64,000 bases of DNA from the NCBI GenBank assembly GCA_034509755.1, contig CM067546.1:27829876-27893875 (forward strand), written 5' to 3'. The notes beneath the pieces were generated by a model, which was not told the DNA's origin, made no database searches, and was given only the letters and a program-made list of their open reading frames with translations. Positions within the stretch are counted from its first letter, which is position 1. Each line of letters opens with the position of its first letter. Below are positions 11,615 to 23,200 of the stretch, piece by piece. The translations under genes were made by a program, and so were the position numbers. The stretch is from Anisodus tanguticus (lineage: Eukaryota; Streptophyta; Magnoliopsida; Solanales; Solanaceae).

Positions 11615-14600
11615 TTAGTTTTCCCATTGAACCAAATTACTGGGATCTCCAGTTAGTAAGGTTGGGTTACCATTGTATTGGTCCTTATATTTTGGTTTTA
11701 AGCCCATTCCCCTAGACATGCAAGCCATTTGATCCTTGGGTAAGCCTTTTGTCAATGTGTCTGCTATATTATCCTTTGACTTAATGTAATCAATGGATAT
11801 TATACCCGTGGTGATCAGTTGCCTAACGGTCTTATGCCTCCGTCGAATATGACGAGACTTGCCGTTGTACATAGCGTTTTGTGCCCTTCTAGAGCCGACT
11901 GACTGTCGCAGTGGATCATTACCGAAGGTACGGGTTTGTTCCAACACGGAACATCCTCTAAGAAGTCATGAAGACACTCAACTTCTTCTCCTGCTTTGTC
12001 TAAAGCGATAAACTCCGATTCCATTGTGGATCGGGCGATACAAGTTTTCTTAGAGGATTTCCAAGACACAGCCGCATCACCAATTGTAAATACATACCCA
12101 TTTGGTGGACTTGGTGTTCTCTATATCGATATCCAGTTGCATCACTGTACCCCTCTAGTACAAATTTGGATATCTCGAATAGTGTAACCCAAAATTTAAC
12201 ATGTATTTCAGGTATTGTAATACCCGATTCAACGCCTTCCAGTGATTATCACTCGGATTACGGGTGAACCTAGCCAACTTATTGACTGCATAAGCAATAT
12301 CAAGTCGGGTGCAGTTTGTTATATACATCAAACTACCGATCACCTGTGCATATCGCTCCTGGTATACAGGTGCACCAAGATTTTTATCAAGCTTTTGATT
12401 TGTATTCATTGGTGACTTTATCGGTGAACTGTCTAACATCTCAAACTTTCTCAAAACAACCTCGATGTGGTGAGACTGAGATAAGACCAGTCCGTCAAAC
12501 GTCTTAGAGATTTTAATCCCTAAGATGACATCTGCGATACCCATATCCTTCATGTCGAAGCATTGTTTCAACATGTTCTAAGTCTCTAGGATTACCCTAG
12601 GACAACTTCATGTGATCAATATGTCGTCTACATACAGACATAACATAACAAATGAGTCAGAGTTACCTTTCGTCTAGACACATTTGTCACACTCATTAAT
12701 GGCGAAACCCTTCGATAGTAGAGTACTATCAAATTTTTCGTGCCATTGCTTCGGGGCTTATTTCAGCTCGTACAGAGATTTGACAAGTCGACAAACTTTC
12801 TTCTCTTGCCCTTGAACCACATACCCCTCGGGTTGGTCCATATAAATTTTAACTTCTAAATCACCATTTAAGAAGGTTGTCTTGACATCTATTTGGTGTA
12901 TCTCAAGGTCACACAAAGCTGCGATGGCAATGAATACCCGTATGGATGTCATCCGGGATATCGGAGAGTATGTGTCAAAGTAGTCAAAACCTTCTGTCTA
13001 CCGATAGCCTTTGACTACCAACCTGGCCTTGTACTTGTCTATAGACCCATCTGCTTTGTATTTCCATTTGAGTATCCATTTACAACCCAACGGTTTATTT
13101 CCCGGAGGAAGATCAACCAACTCCCACGTATGGTTATGCAGAATGGAGCCTATTTCACTCTCAATATCTTCTTTCCAGAGTGGTGCTTCTGTAGTTGACA
13201 ACGCCTTAGCAATTATCCTTGGTTCATCATTAACCATATAAGCTACAAAGTCGGGACCGAAGGATTTATCCTTCCTGACCCTTTTATTTCGCCTTAGATC
13301 CATCTCTGGAGTCTCCAAGTTCTGAGAATCCGGAACACTAGATTTCGGATGTTCAGCCACCTCGAGATCCTCTAGATCTGAATCATCTAGATCCGGGCCG
13401 TCAACGACTCCCAATTCTTGAGAGCTTTGTGCATAACTTCATTTGCGAGAGGTTATGTCTTTTTCCTTTCTAGGAAAGGTGCCTTCAAAGAATAGATCAT
13501 TCTTTGATTCCATGATTATACCCTGGTGGATATCTGGAATATCTGACTTATACACTAAGAAGCGATAAGCACTACTGTTATTTGCATATCCGATGAATAT
13601 GCAATCTACAGTCTTAGGCCCAATCTTGACCTACTTTGGCTTTGGTACTTCAACCTTTGCCAAACAACCCCACACCTTAAAATATTTGTAGGTGGGTTTC
13701 TTTCCCTTCCATGATTCATATGGAGTTTTGTCCTTACCCTTATGTGGGACTCTGTTAAGAATTGTATTAGCGGTAAGGACGGTTTCTCCCACATGTTTTG
13801 GGGAAGACCGAAATAGATAAGCAAGGCATTCATCATTTCCTTCAATGTGCGGTTCTTACGTTCCACCACACCGTTCGATTGAGGTGAGTATGGAGCTGTC
13901 GTTTGATGAACAATGCCTTCTTGGGCACATTATTCCTCAAATGGCGCTACGTATTCTCCCCCTCTATCGCTACGAATGGATTTAATCTGTAGGCTTAGTT
14001 GGTTTCCAACTTCTGCTTTGTAACGTCGGAACGCTTCAAAGGCTTCATCCTTACTTTTCAACAAGTTAAGGTAACAATACCTTGTGCTACCATCAATGAA
14101 TGTCACAAAGTACTTGTTTCCCCCTCTAGTTTGTGCGAACTTCAAATAACATATATATGTGTGAATAAGTTCTAGAGGAGCGGTATTTCTTTCGACGGAT
14201 CGAAAAGGAAGCTTGGTGAGTTTTGCCTCTACGCACACCTCACACTTATGTTGAGGGTTTACGTCGATAGATGGCAACAACTCCATGATGTCCTAATCTA
14301 TGATGCCATAAATTAGAAGGTTCAACTTTATTACTTGGACGCATTACAGACATGTCATTCACTTTGAAGAGGCCTTCACAAACGAAGCCTCTCCCCACAA
14401 ATATGCCATTCTTAGTGAGTGCAAACTTATTGGATTCAAACACTAGCCTAAAACCAACAATAACCAATAAAGGTCCAGAAATTAAATTTTTTCTAATCTC
14501 TGGGACGTGCATCACTTCCTTCAGAGTGAGCTCATTTCCGGAAGTCATCTTCAGGACCACCTTTCCTACCCCCAGCACGTCAGAGGAAGCGTTGTTGTCC

Positions 14601-15600
14601 ATGAACAACTTTTTGTCGGTGACCGGTGTGTACGTAGAGAAGGCATCTCTGTTGGAACAGATGTGTCTAGTAGCACCTGTGTCCATCCACCACTGCATCG
14701 GATTTTCAACCAAGTTGGCTTCTAGCACCACTGCAGAGAATTCCTCAATTATGTCATCCACGAGCATGTCCTTGACGACGTTAGCATGCGTCTTGCCTTT
14801 AGACTTGGCTTTCTGTTGTTGCTCAGTCTTGAGCTTGTGACATTCCTTGATCCTATGAACAGGTTTCCCACAGTGGTGACAGTTACTTCTGAACATCTCC
14901 GCTGCGTGGGCCTTGACGTCTTTCTGGAACTTCCGCTTCTTGCTTGAGTTCCCTTGGCCTCAGCCAGATTTGCCTTTGCCTCAGCAAGTTGTCTACCCCT
15001 AGGCAAGGTCTTCTTATTATCTTCCTGGATTTGGAGTTTGATAATAAGCTCTTCAAAGGTCTCCTTTGTCTTGAGTTTTAAGTAACTCATAAACTCATTC
15101 CACGAAGGAGGTAACTTTTCAATCAGCGATGCAACCAAAAACTGCTCATTTGGTTTCATTCCTTCCAAATCCGGGTGATATAAAATCATTTGAATTCCTG
15201 GACTTGGGACATCACTGTCTTACTATCCACCATTTGGAATTTTAGAAATTTTCCAACGATGAACTTCTTAGTACCCGCATCTTGTGCGTTGTACTTCTTT
15301 TGCGCTTTTTCCCACGCTCTTTGGCGTGCCAACGGTGCAATAGATCGTGTAGAGAGGTCGCCAAGCGAGTTCAAGATGTAATTCTTACACATGAAATCGC
15401 TATGATTCCACGCATCAAGAACCATCTTTATGCCATTAACGACATGGATACCAAGGCCCCCTTCACCCGTTTCATTAGGCGAAGAGTCTATTTCATCTCC
15501 AGCTTGTGGAGGATCTTCCGTTAGGAACCGGGCCATGCCCATAACAGTTAAGTAGAACAACATCTTTTGCTGCCATCTCTTAAATTCTGATCCCATGAAT
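11615..15600 (-). pseudogene. Copia gag-pol remnant (gag, protease, integrase, RT, RNase H)
   Basis: Minus-strand frames run in Copia order. Gag is at 15596-15186 and 15189-14749, followed by a CCHC zinc knuckle (CHHCGKPVHRIKECH, about 14880). Protease has WWMDTGATRHIC (about 14695). The GAG-pre-integrase motif LWHHRLGHHG is at about 14290. The integrase core has FVTFIDGSTRYCYLNLLKSK and IRSDRGGEY (14286-13930), then VERKNRTLKEMMNALL (13869-13606). RT carries ELVDLPPGNKPLGCKWILKW (13414-12998) and the IHQIDVKTTFLNGDL block (12952-12758). RNase H has CIARSTMESEFIALDKAGEE (about 12050) and a tail ending DNIADTLTKGLPKDQ. At least seven frame breaks separate the pieces. The product would be processed into particle proteins and replication enzymes; this copy is dead. 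Confidence 0.88.
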
Positions 15601-15849
15601 TTTTTAGGGCGATCATGGTGGTGGGAGGCAGAAGGTAGAGCAGCAACAGTCGGGAAGGCAGCGAAGTTGCTGCCTTGAACAGTAGCGGCAGCAGCAGTGA
15701 AGGCAAAGAGTTTTCGCCTTGGCCGCAGCGATAACGAGATGGCGGGGAAGGCAACATTGTTGCCTTGAGAGGCAGCACAGTAGCAGCAGCATCGGTCATG
15801 TTTCCAGCTATGTTGCAGCAGTTATAATAAGCTAATATTGTCTTAAAGT

Positions 15850-17672
15850 TGTTGGTTACAAAGGTGCAGGAAACGGAAATTACAAGTAACTGCTACGTAA
15901 TAGAAGAACTAAAATTACAATTCAACAACAAACTGAAAATTACACAGAAATTGAAGAATGAACTGGAAATGTTTGTGTATGCTGAGTCAAGTGTTTGCAC
16001 TCTGTCTTTAAGACAATATTGCCCCGTATGTATCATTTCTACGTCCTGGATAATTGTATTTTAAGATAAAACAACAAATGAACAATTGAGCAAAGAAAAC
16101 TCAAGTGTTACCGTGAAGAATTTTGAGTAATGAAATGATGCTGAAAGTTGTAGGAAGACTGAAATCTGTTTCTGTTTATGTATTTTCGTGTACCTCAACA
16201 ATGGTGACAAGGGGTCCTTTATATAGTTGAAGGTAGGGATGGCAACGGATAAGATCTGGATCGGATCCTACTAGATCCAGATCCAGATCCATTTTTCATA
16301 CTTAGATCCAGATCCGGATCCAGATCCATCGGGCCCATAAAAATCAGATCCAAATTCGAATCCATTGGATCCACCGGGTCCACGGATTCGGATATGGATC
16401 TACATGTAATTTTTTTTGGCTTGAATAATATTCCCACATGTTACAACTTTTATGACAAAATGAAACGCAATCTGATTGAAAAATGATTGAGTTCATTCAA
16501 TCAACCTACACAAACATGACACCATTCTTCCAAAATACTGAACAAAGTTTTAGCATCACAAGAAAATAAAGACGATTGACTTTATTAGTGATGCTGAACA
16601 GGTTGCAACTTTGAGCTAATTTTTTGAGGCTTTAGTGATGCTCCACTTGTAGTTCTACTGATTGACTTCATTAAACAACATAAAACAATGTCAGTCATAT
16701 ATCAAAAGTCCCATTTTTTTTTCTGATCAAACAAATGAGAGAAAGATACTTAAAGCTTACAACTAGCAGATTCAAGAAAGAAAAATTTAAAGAAGAGTGG
16801 TAATTTTTCTTTTTATAGAAATGAAAATATGAGAAACTGCAAAGAGAGCATATAGGTAAAAGAAATGAAACTTCAAAGACAAATTATATAGTTGTGTGAC
16901 TTGTGTCTTATCCTAGTTCAATCCTTTACCCAATACATAAATAATGAAAAAAATTTAAGAAAATACTTATAAAATTACATTCTAGGTTATGAATATATTT
17001 AATAAAAAATGGATCCACGATCGGATCTGGACCGGATACGGATCTCAAATACAAGATCCAGATCCAGATCCGATCAGTCAGAAATGGATCCGGGTCCGAT
17101 CCGGATCCGTCGGGTCCAAATTTTGAAGATCCATATCCTATAAAACGGATCTGGATCCACCGGATCCGGATCGGATCCAAGATCCATTGCCATCTCTAGT
17201 TGAAGGAGAGGCTGATGAATCTGTCTCTATAAGTGCCATTACTGGCCAAGTAATGGCAATTATGAAGGTAGTAATTTCTCCAAAATAAATGGTGAAGATG
17301 TGCAACGGATTGGCCATTTAGTAAGAGTAATTCAGCCAAAATAATGGCTGAATTGAGTGCTGGTGGACGTTTCTGCTCACTGCCCAATTCTGACTCCAAC
17401 TTTGAGTCTTATAAACAAAACAATTCTTTCTTCCTCCACCGATGAGGGAGAATTGATCACATATCACACTTTTCCATGCTTCAAACACCTCACTTCGTGG
17501 ACCAATATCTCTTTCATTTCTCAACGAAATTTGATGATCCTTGGCCCTACGGTTATCTACTTACTTAGTAGATCATGCACGTGTGAAAAACCGGATTCTC
17601 CAACATGCGTAACACTAGTGTTTAAGCCGTTAAAGTTGGTCGGACGCAACTCCCGCAAAAGACAAATTTCCA
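15850..17672 (-). repeat. 5' LTR, interrupted by a hAT element
   Basis: The LTR parts are 15850-16233 and 17199-17672. The segment about 17254-17397 differs from the partner LTR. The terminal CA expected at the right end is missing and TATATA follows directly. Confidence 0.85.
16234..17198. mobile_element. Non-autonomous hAT element with GGATCC-rich ends (copy 1)
   Basis: The termini are TAGGGATGGCAACGGAT and ATCCATTGCCATCTCTA (inverted repeat with two mismatches). They are flanked by a perfect 8-bp target duplication GTTGAAGG at 16226-16233 and 17199-17206. Both subterminal regions are dense arrays of GGATCC/GATCCGGA words. The 965-bp interior has no transposase. A second copy is at 38161-38990. 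The partner LTR at 10536 preserves the empty site. Confidence 0.93.
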
Positions 17673-17755
17673 ATATATATATATAGATATATATAGATAG
17701 ATAGAGAGAGAGATAGATTGATAGATAGACAGACAGACAGACACTCAGACACTTC
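17673..17755. repeat. Compound microsatellite (TA)n-(GATA)n-(GA)n-(GACA)n
   Basis: Successive TA, GATA/GATAGA, GAGA and GACA units follow the end of the Copia. The TA part is the right flank of the insertion site. Confidence 0.9.
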
Positions 17756-17983
17756 ACTTCTCTTTTATTATTTTATTGTCGTTCTATGTTCTATTCGGGG
17801 CAGCACATGTTAAAAAAGTGAGAGTCATAATTTTAAAAATAAAGCAAAATACATGCTATAATAAGTAAATTATTTGATGGTAATGAAATAGAATAGTATG
17901 ACAAAATCGTATAATAGGAAAAGTGCGGAGTCTGTCACTTGTATGAGTTACAGGATTCATGACAATCAACTTTTAGGGAATAA

Positions 17984-18114
17984 TTTTTAGGGCTTATGTA
18001 TTAAGTATTAAGACTTTGTTAGTACTTTCATTTGTTCTTTACTTTTTTGCATTTATTATTACTTATTATGTCATGAATGAAAGAGGTTAATACTTAATAC
18101 ATAAGCCGTAAAAA
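17984..18114. mobile_element. Small inverted-repeat element (MITE-like)
   Basis: TTTTTAGGGCTTATGTATTA at the left is inverted as TAATACATAAGCCGTAAAAA at the right, enclosing about 90 bp. There are no clear target duplications, so the superfamily is unknown. Confidence 0.6.
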
Positions 18115-18529
18115 CCATGATAGAGATACAATATCTTAGTAAATAGTTGTTATAATAATAACAATAACATCATAACGGTAATCATATATAATAATATCAA
18201 AAAATAGTCATAAGTATAACATGATAGATATACGCCGCCAATAAGAAAATGCTCAAGTAAATATTTGTAAACATACGAGTAGGATTAGCGCAATATAACA
18301 AGAGCAATATTGTGACGAAAAATTCACTTTTTGATTAAGTCGGAAATACAGTAAATGCCTAAGTGAAAAATAAAATAATAAATTGAAACCCGATAATAAC
18401 GATAACAAATATAATAGAAAAAATTATAAGAAAATTGACTTTATATAATGACAAAAATAAGTATATTAATGAAATAGAAGATCAAAGGAATGAAATAGAA
18501 TGAAGGATGAACAAAATTGGGAGTCAACT

Positions 18530-19040
18530 AGAAAATCAGCGAGCTCGACAAAAGTATCATCGTAGTGTAGCTCCTTGCCACCTTCCAAATTTCGCGCTAG
18601 TCGGCCCTCCCTGCTGTCGCGTCATAAGCAACCCAATCCACGTTATCACATAAGGGGAAATAGCCGTCTTGGCTCGGCTGAGATGAAGACTTAGATGTAT
18701 CCGTAAATAGGCGTGTCAGAGTACGCGATGTATCTGCAAGTGGGGATGCCGAAGTCGACGGCTATGCTGGAAGTAGAGCTTGAGCGACATGATCATCATC
18801 GGGCTCATCTACCAGCTGAAAGCCATCACCTCATCTGCCTGCATGTACTCCATGTCCTCCACGACATCTGCGTCCTTGCACGGGCTGCTATTCACCCCCG
18901 GTATACGATCATTATAGAAAAAGGGCGTGATACGTCTTCATATTTCGCTCAATCTCTCGCGTCCACCTCCTCGCGTAGGCATCAATGCGTCATCAACATC
19001 GGGCTCCCTAGCTATGGGTTGAAAAGGCAGAATCCTATCC
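18530..19040. other. GC-richer island of unknown origin
   Basis: This stretch has clearly higher GC than its A/T-rich surroundings and looks like old coding sequence, but both strands are broken and I do not recognise a family. It could be a decayed transposon-borne gene. The flanks (17756-18529 apart from the MITE, and 19041-19880) show nothing I can support. Confidence 0.3.
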
Positions 19041-19885
19041 TAAACTCATACCTGAAAGTGACATTAAAAATAAATCAATTTTTTTGGTCATCGTTTCAAG
19101 AGATATATTTAGAAGCTAGGAATATAAACTTAAATATATTATTTGGAAAAGAGGAAGAAATCCACAAAGATCATTATTATCACTAATAGAAGTCCGACAT
19201 AGATGTCTGTAGAGATACGCCAAAACAACAATGCCCCAACTATAGTCCTCCAAGCGATTCAAACGGTCAAAGAAACTCAGATAGCGTAAGGTCACGAAGA
19301 GACCCGATGTGTTCGGGAGCAAGATGCTCTGAAATACAATCAGCAAATAACGACAAACAATAATTACATGATCAGTGGTATCTGTAATAGGCTCCGCGAT
19401 AATTGTTCAGGCAAGTATGCGCAGAGCAAAGCTATACTCACTCGTTTTATTTTAAAAATTAAGTGGGGACCAAGTGGAGAAGAAGAGACCGTCGAGCTGA
19501 TCCTATTAAAATATTTAAAGCAAAAAATTCTTGCGTTAAAAGTAGTTTGGAAGTTTTTTTAATGGGTTACTATGTCATTTTTTTTTTTTTGGGTCATTTA
19601 GATTCCGGATTCTCAGTTTTAACAAATTTTAAAGAGTACAAAAGTGCTCAGTTTTAGCAGATTTATAGAATCAAAAGTGCTCAATTTTAACGAATTTAAA
19701 AAATCAAAATTGTTTTTATTTAAAAAACTATTTTAAACCTAACCAAACATAAAGACTATCTTGTTTATTTTTAAACAGATAGTTAAATATCTTTGATTTC
19801 CCCCCTCTAAAAGAAGTACTAAAAATTTATGAGAAAACTGGATGTTTGAAAGCGTAAGTCATAAGCAAAGGATACCAATTTAATA

Positions 19886-20040
19886 AGCCCAAACAAATTC
19901 TTACCTTCTATGAAATATTTTCGACATTAAACCCAAAAAGGAAAAAAGCCCAATAAACTTAACACAAAACAAACAAAGCCCACACACCCCCATTATATAC
20001 ATTGAACCTTCCTTCACAGTATCTCCTTTCTAGGGTTTTA
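19886..20040 (+). promoter_or_regulatory. RGGA core promoter: three AGCCCA (site II), TATA box, telo-box
   Basis: AGCCCA occurs at 19886-19891, 19947-19952 and 19977-19982; it is the complement of the TGGGCY site II core bound by TCP factors. A TATA-like TATATA lies at about 19994. TAGGGTTT (telo-box, complement AAACCCTA) lies at 20031-20038 in the probable 5' UTR. This combination is known from plant genes for ribosomal and other translation proteins. The start site itself is inferred. Confidence 0.6.
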
Positions 20041-20238
20041 AACACTAGCTTCACTAAATTATCTTTGCCGCATTTTCTAAAAGCCTCCAACTTTTTTTTA
20101 TTCTCTCTCAATTCTTCACAACCCATTTTCCATGGATTTTAATTTTTAAGTTTTTTCCCCCAAGAATCTGAAGGATAAAGCTTTGAGCTTTAGATACATA
20201 TATCTGTATCTCTATACTTCAAGAAAAGACTGAAAAGA

Positions 20239-23200
20239 ATGGCTACATTGAATCCATTTGACCTTTTGGGTGATGATGCTGAGGACCCAATTTTAATTGC
20301 TGCACAGCAATTGAAACAGGCTACTCCTGTTGCTGCTGCTCCAAAGAAAGGTCTAGTTAAGGCTCAAGTTCAACCGGCTAAGCCTGTTGCCAAGTTGCCT
20401 TCAAAACCTTTGCCTCCTTCTGAAGCTGGTAATTTTGGTTATACCCTTTTGAGTATTGTGTATTGTTTAATCGTTTTGTACTGTTTGTTAGTCATTGTTT
20501 CATGGGGTTGGTGTAATTAATAGAGTTTTGTAGTCTTATGTTGTAAAGCTGCAGTCTTTATTGTTTGGAGCAAATTTATATCATTTTTATTAGACCCTTT
20601 TGAATATTGTGTATTATTTTTAATTGATTTGAGTAGTTTTATACTGTTTCTTGGTTCTGTTTCTTGGTTATGTTTCATGGGGTTGGTGGAATTAATACAG
20701 ATTTTGTAGTGTTATGTTGTAAAGTTGTATCCTTTATTGTTTGGATAAAGTAGTTAAATAGACAAATCATTTAACTCTGTTGATTACACCCTTTTGAGTG
20801 TAGTGTATTTTTAGTCGATTTGAGTAGTTTTATACTGTTTCTTGGTTATGTTTCGTGGGGTTGGTGTAATTAATACAGATTTTGCTGTCTTATGTTCTAA
20901 AGCTGCAGTCTTTATTGTTTGGATAAGGTAATTAAAGAGACAAATCATTTAACTCTGTTGTATTTTAGCAATTCATGACATTTCATTAGTTAGTTTTTTT
21001 GGATATCTTTCTTGTCTGTTTACTAGCTGCCAGGGTAAATTTTGGGTACACCCTTTTGAGTGTAGTGTATTTTTAATGGATTTGAGTAGTTTTGTACTGT
21101 TTTTTGGTAATTATTTCATGCGATTGGTGTAATTAATAGAGTTTTGTAGTCTTATGTTGTAAAGTTGCAGTCTTTGTTATTTGGAGCAAATTCATATCAT
21201 TTCACAAGTTTAGGCTATTTTCATTTATTTATCTTTTTAATGTGTTTAGTAGCTGCCAGGAAAAAATTATGTGGTTCTTTTTATTAGACCCTTTTGAGTA
21301 TTGTGTATTATTTTTAATTGATTTGAGTAGTTTTGTACTGCTTTTTGGTAATTATTTCATGGGATTTGTGTAATTAATACAGATTTGTTGTCTTATGTTG
21401 TAAAGTTGCAGTCTTTATTGTTTGGATAAAGTAGTTAGTGAGATACATCATTTGAGTGTTGTGTATTATTTTTAATTGATTTGAATAGTTTTATACTGTT
21501 TTTTAGTAATTATTTCATGGTGGGTGTAATTAATACAGATTTGTTGTCTTGTGTTGTAAAGTTGTAGTCTTTATTGTTTGGATAAAGTAGTTGGTGAGAC
21601 ACATCATTTGAGTCTGTTGTTATTTTTTAGCAAATTCAGAACATTTAACAACTTGTGGTTGTTTTTTAATCTTGTCTGTTTACTAGCTGCCAGGGTAAGT
21701 TTTGATTACACTCTTTTGAGTATTGTGTAGTTTTATGCTGTTTCTTTGTCATTATTTCATGGGTTTGGTGGAATTAATGCAAATTTTGTAGTTTTATGTT
21801 GTAAAGCTGCAATCTTTATTGTTTAAATGAAGTAGTTATTGGACAAATCTTTTGAGTCTGTTGTTTTGAGTAAATTCATAACATTTTACTGGTTTAGATT
21901 ACACCCTCTTAGTGTTGTGTATTATTTTAATCGATTTTGGTAGTTTTGTACTGTTTTTGTCATATTTTGATGGGTTTGGTGTAATTAATACAGGTTTTGT
22001 AGTGTTATGTTGTTAAGCTGCAGTCTTTATTGTTTGGATAAAGTAGTTAGCGAGACACATCATTTGAGTCCTTTGTTTTTTTTAGGAAATTCATAACATT
22101 TAACAAGTTTAGGTTTTTTTTTTATCTTTCTTGTCTGTTTATTAGCTGCCAGGGTAAATTTTGATTACACCTTTCGAGTATTTTGTAGTTTTGTACTACT
22201 ATTTATTTGTCATATTTCATGGGGTTGGTGGAATTAATACAGATTTTGTAGTGTTATGCTGTAAAGTTGCAGTCTTTATTGTTTGGATGAAGTAGTTAAA
22301 GAGACAAATCATTTAACTCTGTTGATTACACTCCTTTTGAGTATAGTGTATTTTTTAGTCGATTTGAGTAGTTTTATACTGTTTCATGGGTTTGGTTGAA
22401 TTAATAAGATTCTATTGTCTTATGTTGTAAAGTTGCAGCCTTTATTGTTTGGATAAAGCAGTTAAAGAGACTAATCATTTAACTCTGTTGATTACACCCT
22501 TTTGAGTATAGTGTACTTTTTAGTCGATTTGAGTAGTTTTATAATGCTTCCTAGTTATGTTTCATGGGGTTGGTGGAATTAATACAGATTTTGTAGTCTT
22601 GTGTTTTAAAGCTGCCGTCTTTATTGTTTGGATGAAGTAGTTAGTGAGATGAATTATTTGACTCTGTTGTTGTTTTTTAGCAAATTCATGAACATTAGTA
22701 ACAAGTTTAGGTTGTTTTTTTTAATCTTGCTTGTCTGTTTACTAGATGCCGGAGAAATTTATTGTGGTACTTTCAAGTTTTTGTTGTTTCTTGGTCATAT
22801 TTCATGCGGTTGTTTGGAATTAATACAGATTTTGTAGTCTTGTGTTGTAAAGCTGAAGTCCTTATTGTTTAGATAAAGTAGTTAAAGAGAAAACTCGTTT
22901 GACAAGTTTAGGTTGCTTTTTTTTAATTCTGATTGTCTGTTTACTAGCTGCCAAGATAAATTTTGATTACACCCTTTTGAGTGTTGTGTATTTTTATGCT
23001 GGTGGAATTAATACAGTGTTTGTAGTCTTGTGTTGTAAAGTTGCAGTCTTTATTGTTTGGATAAGGTAGTTAAAGAGACAAATCATTTAGCTCTGTTGTT
23101 TTTTAGCAATTATCTTTATTGTCGGTTTACTAGCTATGCCTGGGAAAATTTATTGTGGTACTTTCAAGTATTTGCTGTTTGTTAGTCATATTTCACGGGG

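Larger units (their letters stand above)
10157..17672 (-). mobile_element. Complete but decayed Ty1/copia retrotransposon with two LTRs
   Basis: The left copy (10157-11049, 893 bp, TG...CA) is the 3' LTR. The right copy (15850-17672, enlarged by a 965-bp hAT insertion) is the 5' LTR. Between them lie minus-strand gag, protease, integrase, RT and RNase H remnants in Copia order. A polypurine tract (AAGAGGGGA on the minus strand, about 11050-11060) precedes the 3' LTR. I did not see a clear tRNA primer site next to the 5' LTR. Both outer flanks are AT microsatellite, so the target duplication is not distinguishable. Many frame breaks show that it is no longer autonomous. Confidence 0.9.

Noticed and set aside
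19116..19657. Frames between the GC island and RGGA
   Set aside because: They show A/T-rich chance coding with no conserved motif or splice context.
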